A stretch of 64,000 bases of DNA from Candidatus Melainabacteria bacterium (GTDB taxonomy: Bacteria > Cyanobacteriota > Vampirovibrionia > Obscuribacterales > Obscuribacteraceae). Under the pieces are notes generated by a model. That model was not told where the DNA came from. It did no database searches and saw nothing but the letters and a program-made list of their open reading frames with translations. This document shows, in pieces, positions 1-11,383 of the stretch; position 1 is the first letter of the stretch; every line of letters begins with the position of its first letter. The DNA lies in assembly GCA_017307165.1 (NCBI GenBank), contig JAFKGK010000010.1, forward strand, positions 1 to 64,000. Direction: 5' to 3'. The position numbers and the translations under genes are program-made.

Positions 1-78
1 ATTCAGCCCACAACGGCACTCTAGGCGTCGCACGCCAAGCAAGCCTTGTTATCAAACACAAGAACGCCTAGAGATGTT
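1..78 (+). other. end of rRNA spacer upstream of 23S
   Basis: This is the tail of the spacer that precedes the 23S gene; no tRNA can be seen in the part present. A local stem can form between CTCTAGGCGT at 19-28 and ACGCCTAGAG at 64-73, ten perfect pairs ending just before the mature 23S start. It is probably part of the precursor processing structure. The 16S gene and the operon promoter, if present, lie outside the window. Confidence 0.6.
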
Positions 79-3042
<2,964 letters not shown>

Positions 3043-3173
3043 CTCTAAAAATATAAAAGTGAAATACGAAATTAAAAACCTCAATATGCAGTTTTCAGGG
3101 CATGGAGTTTAACCTCCAAGCTGAAAATCAGATCGCTAACGATATCCTCGTCACATCTGATTTGCCCTAACAG
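3043..3173 (+). other. 23S-5S internal transcribed spacer
   Basis: This AT-rich spacer joins 23S to 5S. It holds two plausible stem-loops: GGAG/CTCC around 3104-3118, and AAATCAGAT at 3125-3133 pairing with ATCTGATTT at 3155-3163. The second sits just upstream of the 5S start and could be an RNase processing signal. No tRNA is seen in it. Confidence 0.6.
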
Positions 3174-3290
3174 ACTTGGTGCCATTGCGACCGGAACACA
3201 CCCGTTCCCATCCCGAACACGAAGGTAAAGACGGTCAGCAGCGACAATACTTGGCGGGAGACTGCCTGGAAAAATAGCCCGGTGCCAGGA
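3174..3290 (+). rRNA. 5S ribosomal RNA
   Basis: This is a 5S rRNA of about 117 nt. Helix I forms between 3175-3183 (CTTGGTGCC) and 3281-3289 (GGTGCCAGG), with G-U pairs. The loop C region CCCGTTCCCATCCCGAACACG and the downstream TTGGCGGGAGACTGCCTGG are typical of bacterial 5S. It lies 131 bases after 23S and immediately before a strong intrinsic terminator, as expected for the last gene of an rRNA operon. Confidence 0.95.
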
Positions 3291-3294
3291 TTAC

Positions 3295-3325
3295 AAAAAG
3301 CCCACGTTAATAGCGTGGGCTTTTT
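3295..3325 (+). terminator. intrinsic terminator of the rRNA operon
   Basis: AAAAAGCCCACG at 3295-3306 pairs perfectly over 12 bp with CGTGGGCTTTTT at 3314-3325 around a 7-nt loop, and the descending arm ends in a T run. It directly follows 5S, so it most likely ends the rRNA transcript. Confidence 0.93.
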
Positions 3326-3401
3326 GCTTTCTACGCTTTTTTCACGCTCCAAATTTTTCTGCTTGTCCCCTTTAATCTGATATTTCAAATTTGGGCCTCA
3401 G

Positions 3402-3439
3402 GCGGCAGTAAGAAATTTTCGAAAATTTCTTTCGGCCGC
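3402..3439. repeat. dispersed palindromic repeat, copy 1
   Basis: This is a 38-bp imperfect palindrome with arms GCGGCAGTAAGAAATTTTC and GAAAATTTCTTTCGGCCGC, 19 nt each with two mismatches. Related palindromes lie at 28445, 28579, 48466, 48595 and 48737, all intergenic. This copy sits between the rRNA terminator and the proline-rich ORF. The rest of 3326-3486 shows no gene. The function is unknown; a REP-like or MITE-like element is a reasonable guess. Confidence 0.8.
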
Positions 3440-3486
3440 ATCCCACCTGATTTCAGATCATATTAGTACACAGCCCAATGAACGCT

Positions 3487-3828
3487 CTATTGCGGCAAAA
3501 CAGGATTTATAGGGTTCGGATCAATGATCGGACTACCGGGCCCGGGTCCTGGACCCGGCTGACTGGGCTCTGGCCCAGGCGCAGGTGAGGGGCCAGGCAC
3601 ATGACCTGGTCGCAGCGGATCAGGACTAGGCAGAGGCGGCTCTGGTGCAGGAGGCGCTGGCAGAGGATCCGGTACTTTAGGCGGATCCCCCTCTGGATGC
3701 GGATCCGGCAAAGGCGGCTCTGGTTCGGGCAATGGAGGAAACGGATCGGGCACAGCAGGATTACCATCTCCGCTCATTATGACTTCCGGGACCATGCCCT
3801 CTATCCCACCATCATCTTTCATCATCAT
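3487..3828 (-). CDS. small proline-rich protein
   Basis: This ORF encodes 113 residues. About half the chain is a run of PDP, PPLP and PGPGP motifs, starting from an acidic N-terminus rich in M, D and G. No signal peptide or membrane segment is visible. It lies on the same strand, 79 bases downstream of the HTH-citrate synthase gene, and could be the last gene of that operon. An AGAGG sequence lies close before three consecutive ATG codons. Proline repeats of this kind can form extended linkers or surface peptides, but no function can be assigned. The biased composition could also make it a chance ORF, so confidence is moderate. Confidence 0.5.
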   Translation of the reverse strand: MMMKDDGGIEGMVPEVIMSGDGNPAVPDPFPPLPEPEPPLPDPHPEGDPPKVPDPLPAPPAPEPPLPSPDPLRPGHVPGPSPAPGPEPSQPGPGPGPGSPIIDPNPINPVLPQ

Positions 3829-3907
3829 AATCCTCTGCCCCCTTCACGGTCTGGCAACAAGGACGCAAGCATCTCTTACAAGTTGCAGCACTTTTATCTC
3901 ACAATTT

Positions 3908-5203
3908 CTAACTGCCAATATATTTTGCACGCGGCCTTATCTGCACACCAAAGAGTTGCTGCTCACGCGCATGCGCAATCCATCCCGCTGTTCTAGCAAT
4001 AGCAAACACAGCAGCTCCCGCTCCTGGTGGTAAGCGCAAGGCAAAACGCATAGCTGCAAGACCAGCATCCAATGTCGGCTCTATCTGCCGATTCTTTTTC
4101 AGATACTCCAGCAATGCCATCAATGCAGCCAAATCACGCGATTCCGGCGCGAGTTCCAGTGCCTGCTCCAATAGCAATCTCGCGCGCGGATCTCCATCTG
4201 GATACAATTCAGAACCGCTTCGCTTGATTTCGCTCAAAGAGCCGCTCCTGGATATTTCTCTCAACCATTTTGTCGTGCTATCAAATTGCATGGCAGTCAA
4301 AACAATGTTTTCAAACCTGGTGCTGGCGCCACCATGGAGGGTGCCGCTAAAAGTCGCCAAGGCGGCCAGCACTGATGCATGCAAAGTCGCGCCTGTCGAG
4401 GCCGCAAGCCTCGCGCTAAATGCCGAAGCGTTCAATTCGTGGTCGGCGCACAAGACCAGAGCCTTGTTGATGTATTCGAGCTCCGCCTTCTTGCTCTTGC
4501 GCCCAAGAGCAAGGCTCAGGCCTTGAGCCAGCGAAATCGAATTTGCCTGCACCTTAAACTTTTCGCTACTCTTGGTCTTAAAAATATATGCAAGCGCGCA
4601 GGTCATCGCATAGATCAAATCAACACCATGCTGCAATACATCGGCACTATTAAGTGAAACTGGGGCAGGCTCGCACATTTCGAGGATGGGTACAAATAGC
4701 TTGAGCCCCTCGAGAACGCTCGCATCATCACGCAAGACCTTGCTAAACATCCTCAAAGCGCGTAACGACGACCGAGACAGATCGAGCTTTTCGTAGGCAT
4801 ATTGAGAATCAAGCAAATCGAGATCGACATCCCAGAGGATAGCGACAACACGAGCAAAGTCTTGATTTTGCTCGGCCAATTGCAACGCCGACCGCCCTCG
4901 ATAAAAATGGCCTTGAGGCGTGATCTCAGTGATCGCAGATTTGATGCTTGGTCCGGCCCAGTCACGCACTTCATCGCGACTGGACATGCCTCTTTGGTTG
5001 TTGCGGAGATTTTTTAGATCGCTGATCTTATAAAACCGAGTCCGCCCCCCATCTGGGGCCACGCTCGAAAGCAGGCCCCGACTGACGTAGGCATAGAGGC
5101 TGGCGGGCTTAACACCCAAAAATTTAGCGGCCTCGGCGCCGGTCAGATACTCTTTGTTTTCGAGCACTGGACCGACCCGAGGAGCCTTTTTATCGGAGTG
5201 CAA
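3908..5203 (-). CDS. citrate synthase-family protein with N-terminal DNA-binding domain
   Basis: This 431-residue protein has a MerR/excisionase-like helix-turn-helix at about residues 18-70 (LTGAEAAKFLGV, then SLYAYVSRGLL, then RTRFYKISDLKNL), followed by a citrate synthase fold. The DHELNAS and LHGGAS active-site segments are kept. The GHRVY segment of the upstream paralogue is replaced by GSELY, which removes the second catalytic histidine, while the aspartate of the final motif seems kept (TLDAG). It is therefore probably inactive or altered as an enzyme. Acting as a metabolite-sensing regulator is inference. The start is TTG preceded by AAGGA, needed to include the HTH, and lies 12 bases after the gltA-like stop, which implies co-transcription. 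Confidence 0.85.
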   Translation of the reverse strand: MHSDKKAPRVGPVLENKEYLTGAEAAKFLGVKPASLYAYVSRGLLSSVAPDGGRTRFYKISDLKNLRNNQRGMSSRDEVRDWAGPSIKSAITEITPQGHFYRGRSALQLAEQNQDFARVVAILWDVDLDLLDSQYAYEKLDLSRSSLRALRMFSKVLRDDASVLEGLKLFVPILEMCEPAPVSLNSADVLQHGVDLIYAMTCALAYIFKTKSSEKFKVQANSISLAQGLSLALGRKSKKAELEYINKALVLCADHELNASAFSARLAASTGATLHASVLAALATFSGTLHGGASTRFENIVLTAMQFDSTTKWLREISRSGSLSEIKRSGSELYPDGDPRARLLLEQALELAPESRDLAALMALLEYLKKNRQIEPTLDAGLAAMRFALRLPPGAGAAVFAIARTAGWIAHAREQQLFGVQIRPRAKYIGS

Positions 5204-5215
5204 AATCCTTACCGC

Positions 5216-6349
5216 TTACTGGTCTCTCATCACACCGACATATCTGGACGCTGGTCTAATCAATTTGCGCAGACCGCGCTGCTCAAGGACATGAGCACAC
5301 CAGCCAGCAACACGGCCGACTGCAAACATGGGGGTAAAGAGCTCTTCGGGTACGTCCAGGCTATCGAGCAAAACAGAGGTGAAAAACTCAACATTGGCCT
5401 TGAGATTGCGCTCGGGATAACGTTCGCGCAAGATCGTCTCGGCTTCGCGCTCGACAGCACTAGCAAGCGCGAGTCTTTCTTCGAGACCTTCCTGAGCCAG
5501 TCTGCGGACAGCTTGCTCAAAAATGGCCGCACGAGGATCGCGCACGCGATAGACGCGGTGCCCCATGCCCATGATGCGACGGCCTTCAGAAAGTTCTTTC
5601 TCGAGCCAGGGTCTGGCATTTTGCGCACTTCCGATGGACTTGAGCATGCGCAAGACCGGCCCAGGCGCACCACCGTGCAAGGGACCCTTAAGAGCCCCGA
5701 TGGCGGCAGTAATGCAGCTTACATTATCCGAGTCAGTGGATGCCACCACACGAGCCGTAAATGTCGAAGCATTCATGCCGTGATCGGAAACAGTAACGAG
5801 ATAAGTATTGAGAGCCTGACTGAGGGCAGCGCTAGGCGTCTCACCGTGCAGCATGCGCAGGATATCAGCCGATTGCTCGAGCGAGGCATCAGGGGCCACC
5901 AGAGGTCTCTCGTGCACGAGGTTGGTCCAATTGCCCACAAAGACGGCCATGGCTGAGGCCATATGGGTGAAAGATTTGAGATCGTCGGCGGCCTTGAGAT
6001 CGATGAGACTGATGAAGCTCCGGAGGGAGTCCATGGCATCATTTTTATTGAGTATCGAGCGGCAAGCCTCTAGTCGAGCAAAGGCAGCGACTCTAGCAAG
6101 ACCAAAGCGCGAAATGAGCGCCGATTTGGGTTGAGCGTTTGCTTCCTCGCCAGTCCAAAGCAGATGAGCGAGCTGCTCAAATGAAAGAGTGGTAGCAAGG
6201 GTTTCTGCAGTGTAGCCAGCAATAATCAAACGACCATTGGCGCCATCTACCTCAGAAATAAGAGTGTCGGCGACATTGACGCCTTCGAGGCCGGTGCTGC
6301 TGGCCTTGTGTTCGACAGCAGTTGCAGCTGTAGTGGTTGCTCCGTTCAT
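5216..6349 (-). CDS. gltA: citrate synthase
   Basis: This 377-residue protein is the size of the short (type I) citrate synthases that condense acetyl-CoA and oxaloacetate at the entry of the TCA cycle. Active-site segments are visible: SDHGMNAST, GPLHGGAP with the first catalytic histidine, and MGMGHRVY with the second. The usual catalytic aspartate in NVDF is glutamate here (NVEFFTS), a variation I recall from some citrate/methylcitrate synthase subfamilies, so 2-methylcitrate synthase activity is an alternative. The ATG has a strong GGAGG site just upstream. It is the first of two tandem citrate-synthase-family genes and lies 95 bases after the ybaK-like gene on the same strand. Confidence 0.93.
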   Translation of the reverse strand: MNGATTTAATAVEHKASSTGLEGVNVADTLISEVDGANGRLIIAGYTAETLATTLSFEQLAHLLWTGEEANAQPKSALISRFGLARVAAFARLEACRSILNKNDAMDSLRSFISLIDLKAADDLKSFTHMASAMAVFVGNWTNLVHERPLVAPDASLEQSADILRMLHGETPSAALSQALNTYLVTVSDHGMNASTFTARVVASTDSDNVSCITAAIGALKGPLHGGAPGPVLRMLKSIGSAQNARPWLEKELSEGRRIMGMGHRVYRVRDPRAAIFEQAVRRLAQEGLEERLALASAVEREAETILRERYPERNLKANVEFFTSVLLDSLDVPEELFTPMFAVGRVAGWCAHVLEQRGLRKLIRPASRYVGVMRDQ

Positions 6350-6444
6350 ATTTCCTCCGGAAATTTAAGCTGCAGCCACACCACTCAGGTTGACTGCCGA
6401 CGATTTGCAGTCAATATATCAACTTATTTACACTTCTTCAAGTA

Positions 6445-6918
6445 TCAATTGTCTTTAGCAATAGGGCCCACGGTTGCCTTTGTTGCCGCAACATAATCGT
6501 CAGGTGCAATGATGATCTGCGTGCCACGTACTCCTGCTGACACTGAGATCTTATCGCAGACCAGTACATTTTCGTCCAGGTAGACAGGATAGTCCTTTTT
6601 GCAAGCCAGGGCGGTCACACCGCCTCTAATGTACCCTGTTAGTGGCTGCACCTCTTTGAGAGAGACCACCTCTACTTTGCGATCGCCAGAGAGCTTGGCC
6701 AATGCCTTGAGATCGAGTTGCAGGTGCCCTGCTACCACAGCTAGAAAAACACCATTTTTATCGCCACGAACGACCAGAGTCTTAAAGACATGATCAAGAG
6801 GAAAACCGATCTTGTTTGCCACGGTCTCAGCTGTCAGATCTTCGGGATCGACCTCGTATTCTTTTAATTGATATTGGATGGAAAGACCATCAAGGATTCG
6901 CACGGCATTGGTTTTCAT
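6445..6918 (-). CDS. ybaK: YbaK/EbsC-type Cys-tRNA deacylase
   Basis: This 157-residue protein belongs to the YbaK family, which hydrolyses Cys-tRNA(Pro) mischarged by prolyl-tRNA synthetase. Family features are the N-terminal MKTNAVRILD, the FKTLVV strand, the KALAKLSG helix, the TGYIRGGVTAL loop and the C-terminal SAGVRGTQIIIAP. The open frame extends 19 codons further upstream to 6975, but that would overlap the divergent gene at 6969 and add sequence before the usual family N-terminus, so ATG at 6918 is preferred. It could be the first gene of a unit with the citrate synthases. Confidence 0.9.
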   Translation of the reverse strand: MKTNAVRILDGLSIQYQLKEYEVDPEDLTAETVANKIGFPLDHVFKTLVVRGDKNGVFLAVVAGHLQLDLKALAKLSGDRKVEVVSLKEVQPLTGYIRGGVTALACKKDYPVYLDENVLVCDKISVSAGVRGTQIIIAPDDYVAATKATVGPIAKDN

Positions 6919-6968
6919 GCCGACTAGAATAAACTGTAGCGCCGATCGGATCAATATTTGAGTAAACC

Positions 6969-7901
6969 ATGGCAAATATCAAATGCTTCTATAGCGACCG
7001 CTATTTCATAGATCTGCCCAGCGATCATCCCTTTCCCATGCACAAATATCCAGATGCAGCGAGCCTGTTGCGTGCTTCGCGATGGGCAGACCGCGTCGAG
7101 ATCATAGACGCAGGGCTGGCGACCCATGAGGATCTGCTACTCGTCCACGATCCCGAGTATATCGCAGCCATCGAGGACCAGACTCTTTCAGGCTACGCGC
7201 TCCGCAAATTAGGGTTTCCTCTTTCCCGGGCCTTAACCATACGCAGTCGAGCCGCCGTAGCTGGTACGGTTGCAGCCGTGCAGGCAGCGCTGAGAGACGG
7301 TTTATCGATCAATCTTGCTGGTGGTACTCACCACAGTTTTGCCGATCGAGGCGAGGGCTATTGTGTCTACAACGATGTAGCCATAGCCATCAAAAAATAT
7401 CTTGCCACTACCAGCGACACCACTGTTTTGAGTCTGGATCTAGATGCGCATCAGGGCAACGGCACCAATAGCATCTTGCACAATGAGCCTAGGGTCGAGT
7501 CTGTCTCCTTGCATGTACGGGACAATTATCCTTCACGCAAAGTGCCAAGCACTAAAGACATCGGCTTTGATAGATATGTAGACGGCAAGACCTATCTACA
7601 GGCACTCGAATCATATCTTTCGGATTGGCACCTGGCATGCGGCACCACTGTGCCACCACCAGCGCTGGTAATCTACAATGCCGGGGTAGACGTGCACATG
7701 GACGATCGTTTTGGCCAGATGCGCCTCACCGACCAAGATGTGGCACATCGCGAAGAACTCGTCATGCACTACGTGATGGAGAGGGCAGGCGTCCCGCTAG
7801 TCATCGTATTTGGTGGCGGTTACAACAAGACAAAAGCAAAGACGCCTCTATTGCATTTCCGCACTATAGAAGCGTCTCTGGCCTGTTATTTTAAAAACTA
7901 G
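6969..7901 (+). CDS. histone deacetylase-family amidohydrolase
   Basis: This 310-residue protein is a single-domain member of the HDAC/acetylpolyamine amidohydrolase superfamily, zinc enzymes that remove acetyl groups from amines. Visible signatures are GGTHHSF (paired active-site histidines), DLDAHQGNG (two zinc ligands), NAGVDVHMDD (the remaining zinc-ligand region) and GGGYN near the C-terminus. There is no signal peptide, so it is cytoplasmic. The substrate may be acetyl-lysine, polyamines or a metabolite and cannot be told from the sequence. It starts 50 bases from the divergent ybaK gene and ends 17 bases before the convergent fabV. Confidence 0.92.
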   Translation: MANIKCFYSDRYFIDLPSDHPFPMHKYPDAASLLRASRWADRVEIIDAGLATHEDLLLVHDPEYIAAIEDQTLSGYALRKLGFPLSRALTIRSRAAVAGTVAAVQAALRDGLSINLAGGTHHSFADRGEGYCVYNDVAIAIKKYLATTSDTTVLSLDLDAHQGNGTNSILHNEPRVESVSLHVRDNYPSRKVPSTKDIGFDRYVDGKTYLQALESYLSDWHLACGTTVPPPALVIYNAGVDVHMDDRFGQMRLTDQDVAHREELVMHYVMERAGVPLVIVFGGGYNKTKAKTPLLHFRTIEASLACYFKN

Positions 7902-7918
7902 GCTTTAGGCCGTTGCCA

Positions 7919-9121
7919 TCATTCTTGAAGACTAATAGCCGGGTCGACTGGGGCCTCGTAATCTACGCCCGCAAGACCAAAGCCAAAGAGCTTGAGAAAC
8001 TCTTTTCGATAGCCATCAAAATCCGAGATTTCATGCAGGTTTTCTGTAGTCACCTTGGGCCACATCTCACTTACACGGGCTTGAGTGTCGGGATCCATTT
8101 CCAGATCGTCGATACGGATACGACCGGCATCGTCGACTTGCATGTTTTTGTTGCCATAAAGTCGATCGGCAAATAGTCTGTACATTTGCTCGATACAGCC
8201 TTCATGAGTGCCTTTTTCTTTCATCACTTTATAAAGGAGTGAAATATACAGAGGCACTACGGGGATGGCAGAGGATGCTTGAGTCACAAGAGCCTTATTG
8301 ACGGAGACATAGGCTTTGCCTTTGAGATCGGCGAGCTTTTTGTTGAGTGTCTCGCACGCGACTTCGACATCGGCTTTGGCTACGCCGATCGAGCCATCGC
8401 GATAAATGGGCCAGGTCACCGAAGGTCCGATATAGCTATAGGCCATAGTCACTACGCCGTCAGCGAGCACGCCGCCGGCCTTGAGCGCATCCATCCACAT
8501 GATCCAGTCTTCGCCACCCATGACCACCTTGGTGTCATCTATCTCTTTTTGATTGGCGGGCTCGATCGTGATGTCCTTTACGACTTCTTTGTCCGTATCG
8601 AGGGTCTTGGCCGTAAAGGTCTGGCCAATGGGCTTGAGGACTGAGTTAAAGACTTCGCCAGTCTTGGGATGTATACGACGCGGTGAAGCTAGAGAGTAGA
8701 CTACGCAATCAACCTGACCCAGGTCTTTTTTGATTGCTTCGACTACACGAGTCTTCATTTCGTCAGAAAAAGCATCGCCATTAAAACTCTTGGCATAGAG
8801 GCCTGCCTCACGAGCCATTTTTTCAAAGGCAACCGTGTTGTAATAGCCAGCGGTGGCCGGCTTGCCACCTTCAGAAGGTTTTTCAAAAAATACTCCCATC
8901 GTGGCCGCATCACCACCAAAGGCTGCCGAGATGCGTGAAGCCAGGCCATAACCTGTGGAGGCACCAATCACGAGCACTTTCTTGGGTGCACCGGCAATTT
9001 TCCCTTGCTTTTTCACATAATCTATCTGCTCTCTCACGTGGGCCTCGCAACCCAGCGGATGGGAAGTGATGCAGATGAAACCGCGAACGCGGGGCTTGAT
9101 AGGCGCTAAGGTAGTGGTCAT
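7919..9121 (-). CDS. fabV: trans-2-enoyl-CoA/ACP reductase FabV
   Basis: This 400-residue protein matches the FabV family, NADH-dependent reductases of the last step of fatty-acid elongation or of enoyl-CoA reduction. An N-terminal [13 protein letters not shown] segment is followed by the nucleotide-binding [16 protein letters not shown] loop. The catalytic pair Tyr-x8-Lys is present in [22 protein letters not shown] (only the outer Y and K matter), and the family-typical [10 protein letters not shown] segment lies near the C-terminus. Length is as expected. FabV enzymes are known for low triclosan sensitivity. It is probably monocistronic, with fabH nearby on the same strand. Confidence 0.95.
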   Translation of the reverse strand: MTTTLAPIKPRVRGFICITSHPLGCEAHVREQIDYVKKQGKIAGAPKKVLVIGASTGYGLASRISAAFGGDAATMGVFFEKPSEGGKPATAGYYNTVAFEKMAREAGLYAKSFNGDAFSDEMKTRVVEAIKKDLGQVDCVVYSLASPRRIHPKTGEVFNSVLKPIGQTFTAKTLDTDKEVVKDITIEPANQKEIDDTKVVMGGEDWIMWMDALKAGGVLADGVVTMAYSYIGPSVTWPIYRDGSIGVAKADVEVACETLNKKLADLKGKAYVSVNKALVTQASSAIPVVPLYISLLYKVMKEKGTHEGCIEQMYRLFADRLYGNKNMQVDDAGRIRIDDLEMDPDTQARVSEMWPKVTTENLHEISDFDGYRKEFLKLFGFGLAGVDYEAPVDPAISLQE

Positions 9122-9283
9122 TTAAAAACTCTCGTATCTGGAACAGGCCAAATTTTGGCTCTTTAGCCCCTGCCCTGTCAACTAAAGGGGAACAAATCTG
9201 CTTGCAAAGCAGCCATAAAATCTGCTGTGTTATGCCATCAATACTGCCGGGCAACAATATAAATATGTATCGAGGAATGAATA

Positions 9284-9745
9284 ATGCAAGGCGACCAGGG
9301 CAAACATTCTGATTCCAAGATACCAGGCATGGTAACACCCGCGGCCATTCTAATAATCGAAGATTCTGATTCGATCGCTATGATCCTGGACAAGTTGCTG
9401 ACTAAAAACGGACATACGGTCAAACGCTGCCGCAATCTAGGTGAGGCACGTCACTACCTGGCACAAAACTCTCCGGCTTTGCTCATCTCCGACCTCAATC
9501 TGCCTGATGGACGGGGCAATGACTTGATCAACGAACTGCACCGCCTCGAGACCTTTGATAGCATGCGCATGATCATACTGAGCGGCTGTGACCCCGATAT
9601 GCGCTTATTTAATCATCCAGAAAAAGTCGAATGGATCGTAAAGCCATTCGAGAGTGCATATTTGATGGAAAGGGTGAGAGTCTCAGTAAGCCCAGCGGAT
9701 CAGGCTGGCACCCGCGCTGAGGCCGGCGCCCATTGCCGCAAATAA
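9284..9745 (+). CDS. stand-alone response regulator receiver protein
   Basis: This 153-residue protein consists of one CheY-like receiver domain at about residues 20-135. It has the acidic pair E26-D27, phosphoacceptor D70 (LLISDLNLP), S100 (IILSG) and K120 (WIVKPF). There is no output domain, so it would signal through protein contacts. No partner kinase is adjacent. A GAGGA site precedes the start. The last 63 bases overlap the convergent 3' end of fabH, and the tail after the receiver (about residues 133-153) is encoded in that overlap and looks non-conserved. Confidence 0.88.
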   Translation: MQGDQGKHSDSKIPGMVTPAAILIIEDSDSIAMILDKLLTKNGHTVKRCRNLGEARHYLAQNSPALLISDLNLPDGRGNDLINELHRLETFDSMRMIILSGCDPDMRLFNHPEKVEWIVKPFESAYLMERVRVSVSPADQAGTRAEAGAHCRK

Positions 9746-10714
9746 GACCAGGTCGCCTCTTTTGAGACGTCCTTCTTTCAAGGCTGTATCGATAGCCAGA
9801 GGGAGAGTCCCAGCGGTTGTGTTGCCGTACTTGTCGATATTGACTATTACTTTTTCCATGGGCATACCGAGGCGATCGACCGCTGATTTGATGATGCGCA
9901 AATTGGCCTGGTGCGGGATAAAAACATCTATGTCCTTGCCCGTGAGACCATTGCGTTCGAGCAAGCGAACGCAGAGATCCGGCATGCGTTTAGTCGCAAA
10001 TTTGAAGACCACTGGTCCATCTTGCTTAAGAAAGTGCATGCGGTCTTCTACGGTCTTTTGAGAGGCAGGAGTCTGGCTTCCGCCACCGGGTACGCAGAGA
10101 AACTGTCCGCCGGATCCGTCTACTTCATGGAGAAAGTCATAGAAGCATCCGTCTTCTTCTTTTTGGGAAGCCTGTATGAGCGCACAGCCGCCTCCATCGC
10201 CAAAGATGATACAGGTCTGGCGGTCTGTGTAGTCGATAATGCTGGACATGATGTCCATGCCGATGATGAGTACGTTTTTATGGGCGCCGGAGACGACAAA
10301 TTGAGCTCCTACTTGCATGGCATAGAGGAAGCCAGAGCAAGCAATGGACATGTCAAAGCCCCAGGCCTTGGTAGCTCCAATCTTGTGCTGGACCAGGCAA
10401 GCAGTTGCCGGCAGCATCATGTCCGGAGTGATGGTTGCGACGATGATCAAATCGACTTCGCTTGCAGGCAAATTGGCTTTGGCGAGACATTCGAGCGCTG
10501 CCTGAGCAGCCAGATCAGAACACGTGACGCCCTTTTCGACGATATGCCTGGTCTTGATGCCGGTACGCTCGGTAATCCATTGATCGTTGGTATCGACCAT
10601 CTTGGACAGATCGTCGTTGCTCAGGATGCGAGGAGGGACCGCGATGCCAACTGATGTGATGCGAGCCAGATTGACCTTGTCGGGAGACATATTGGAGACG
10701 AATGAAGTAGTCAA
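9683..10714 (-). CDS. fabH: 3-oxoacyl-ACP synthase III (FabH)
   Basis: This is beta-ketoacyl-ACP synthase III, which starts fatty-acid synthesis by condensing acetyl-CoA with malonyl-ACP. The triad is visible: Cys in SIACSGF, His in IPHQAN and Asn in DKYGNTTAGT, all in order, with TERTGI and GDGGG elements. The open frame reaches 10783, but the first 23 codons look unlike the family. A TTG at 10714 has a GGGAG site 7 bases upstream and is chosen (343 aa). ATG at 10690 lacks a clear ribosome site but gives the usual FabH N-terminus, so it is the alternative. Its 3' end overlaps the receiver gene. Confidence 0.93.
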   Translation of the reverse strand: MTTSFVSNMSPDKVNLARITSVGIAVPPRILSNDDLSKMVDTNDQWITERTGIKTRHIVEKGVTCSDLAAQAALECLAKANLPASEVDLIIVATITPDMMLPATACLVQHKIGATKAWGFDMSIACSGFLYAMQVGAQFVVSGAHKNVLIIGMDIMSSIIDYTDRQTCIIFGDGGGCALIQASQKEEDGCFYDFLHEVDGSGGQFLCVPGGGSQTPASQKTVEDRMHFLKQDGPVVFKFATKRMPDLCVRLLERNGLTGKDIDVFIPHQANLRIIKSAVDRLGMPMEKVIVNIDKYGNTTAGTLPLAIDTALKEGRLKRGDLVLFAAMGAGLSAGASLIRWAY

Positions 10715-10936
10715 AACAAAGCTCCCGGTAACCTGTCGTAAAAGCGAACTTAGATATTTTAGGCGCAATTGACCGACGTGCAACCAAGACTCAGGCTAAG
10801 ATGCGGTTTAGCTTGCCAAGCAAGCGCCTCCTATTGTGCCAGGCATGGATTGTTGCGTCGATTCGATGTGGCCGATCCGTGCAAAATCGGCCATTGCATT
10901 TCTTAATTTGCCAATATAAAAATCGTCGACAAATCC

Positions 10937-11311
10937 CTATTTTCCACGACTCATAGACAAGGCCATCATCTGTTGATAGATCTTGGAGTCCATGAGCGCA
11001 AGAAACTTGCGCCCATCAGTCAACTCGCACATGCAGCAGACTTGCTTGCGATTGCCACCCAGGGCAGCCCCAGCAAGCAGGCCGAGGGGACCAAGAAAGA
11101 TATTGCCAGCGATTGCCCAGCCTAGAGTCTGCGCAATATTTTTAGCTGACTCCTCTGTCTTGACATCAATAGATTTAAGCTCCTGTGAGAGATTGACCTG
11201 ATCAAATCCACCCCACAAGATACCCATGTTGTATTCCCAGTCACCGGCTGGTATGTCACCAGCCATTACTTTCACTTTTTTGTTATCGAACATCTTGGTG
11301 ACGCTTTCCAT
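10937..11311 (-). CDS. small hypothetical protein with glycine-rich hydrophobic segment
   Basis: This 124-residue protein is not recognised. The first 65 residues are soluble and mixed. Residues 65-85 form a hydrophobic, glycine-spaced stretch (AIAGNIFLGPLGLLAGAALGG) of the glycine-zipper type that could insert in a membrane. The tail has two adjacent cysteines and reads like a small beta domain (VCCMCELTDGRKFLALMD). A GGAG site lies a few bases before the ATG. It is followed upstream on the same strand by a DUF4870-like membrane protein 72 bases away, so the two may be co-expressed. Confidence 0.7.
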   Translation of the reverse strand: MESVTKMFDNKKVKVMAGDIPAGDWEYNMGILWGGFDQVNLSQELKSIDVKTEESAKNIAQTLGWAIAGNIFLGPLGLLAGAALGGNRKQVCCMCELTDGRKFLALMDSKIYQQMMALSMSRGK

Positions 11312-11383
11312 ATATTCTCCGTTTTGGATCTCATTAAAATATCGGGCGCCCGAACTGGCACCGCATATAGTGTCGCATTTGCG

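Noticed and set aside
1-78. tRNA-Ile or tRNA-Ala in the spacer before 23S
   Set aside because: Only 78 bases of spacer are visible and no cloverleaf or TTCGA arm was found in them.
5198-6134. Long antisense frames (up to 252 codons) opposite the citrate synthase
   Set aside because: Shadow frames caused by codon bias; the minus-strand frame has the active-site motifs of citrate synthase.
9911-10654. 247-codon plus-strand frame opposite fabH
   Set aside because: The opposite strand encodes FabH with an intact catalytic triad; the antisense frame has no recognisable domain.
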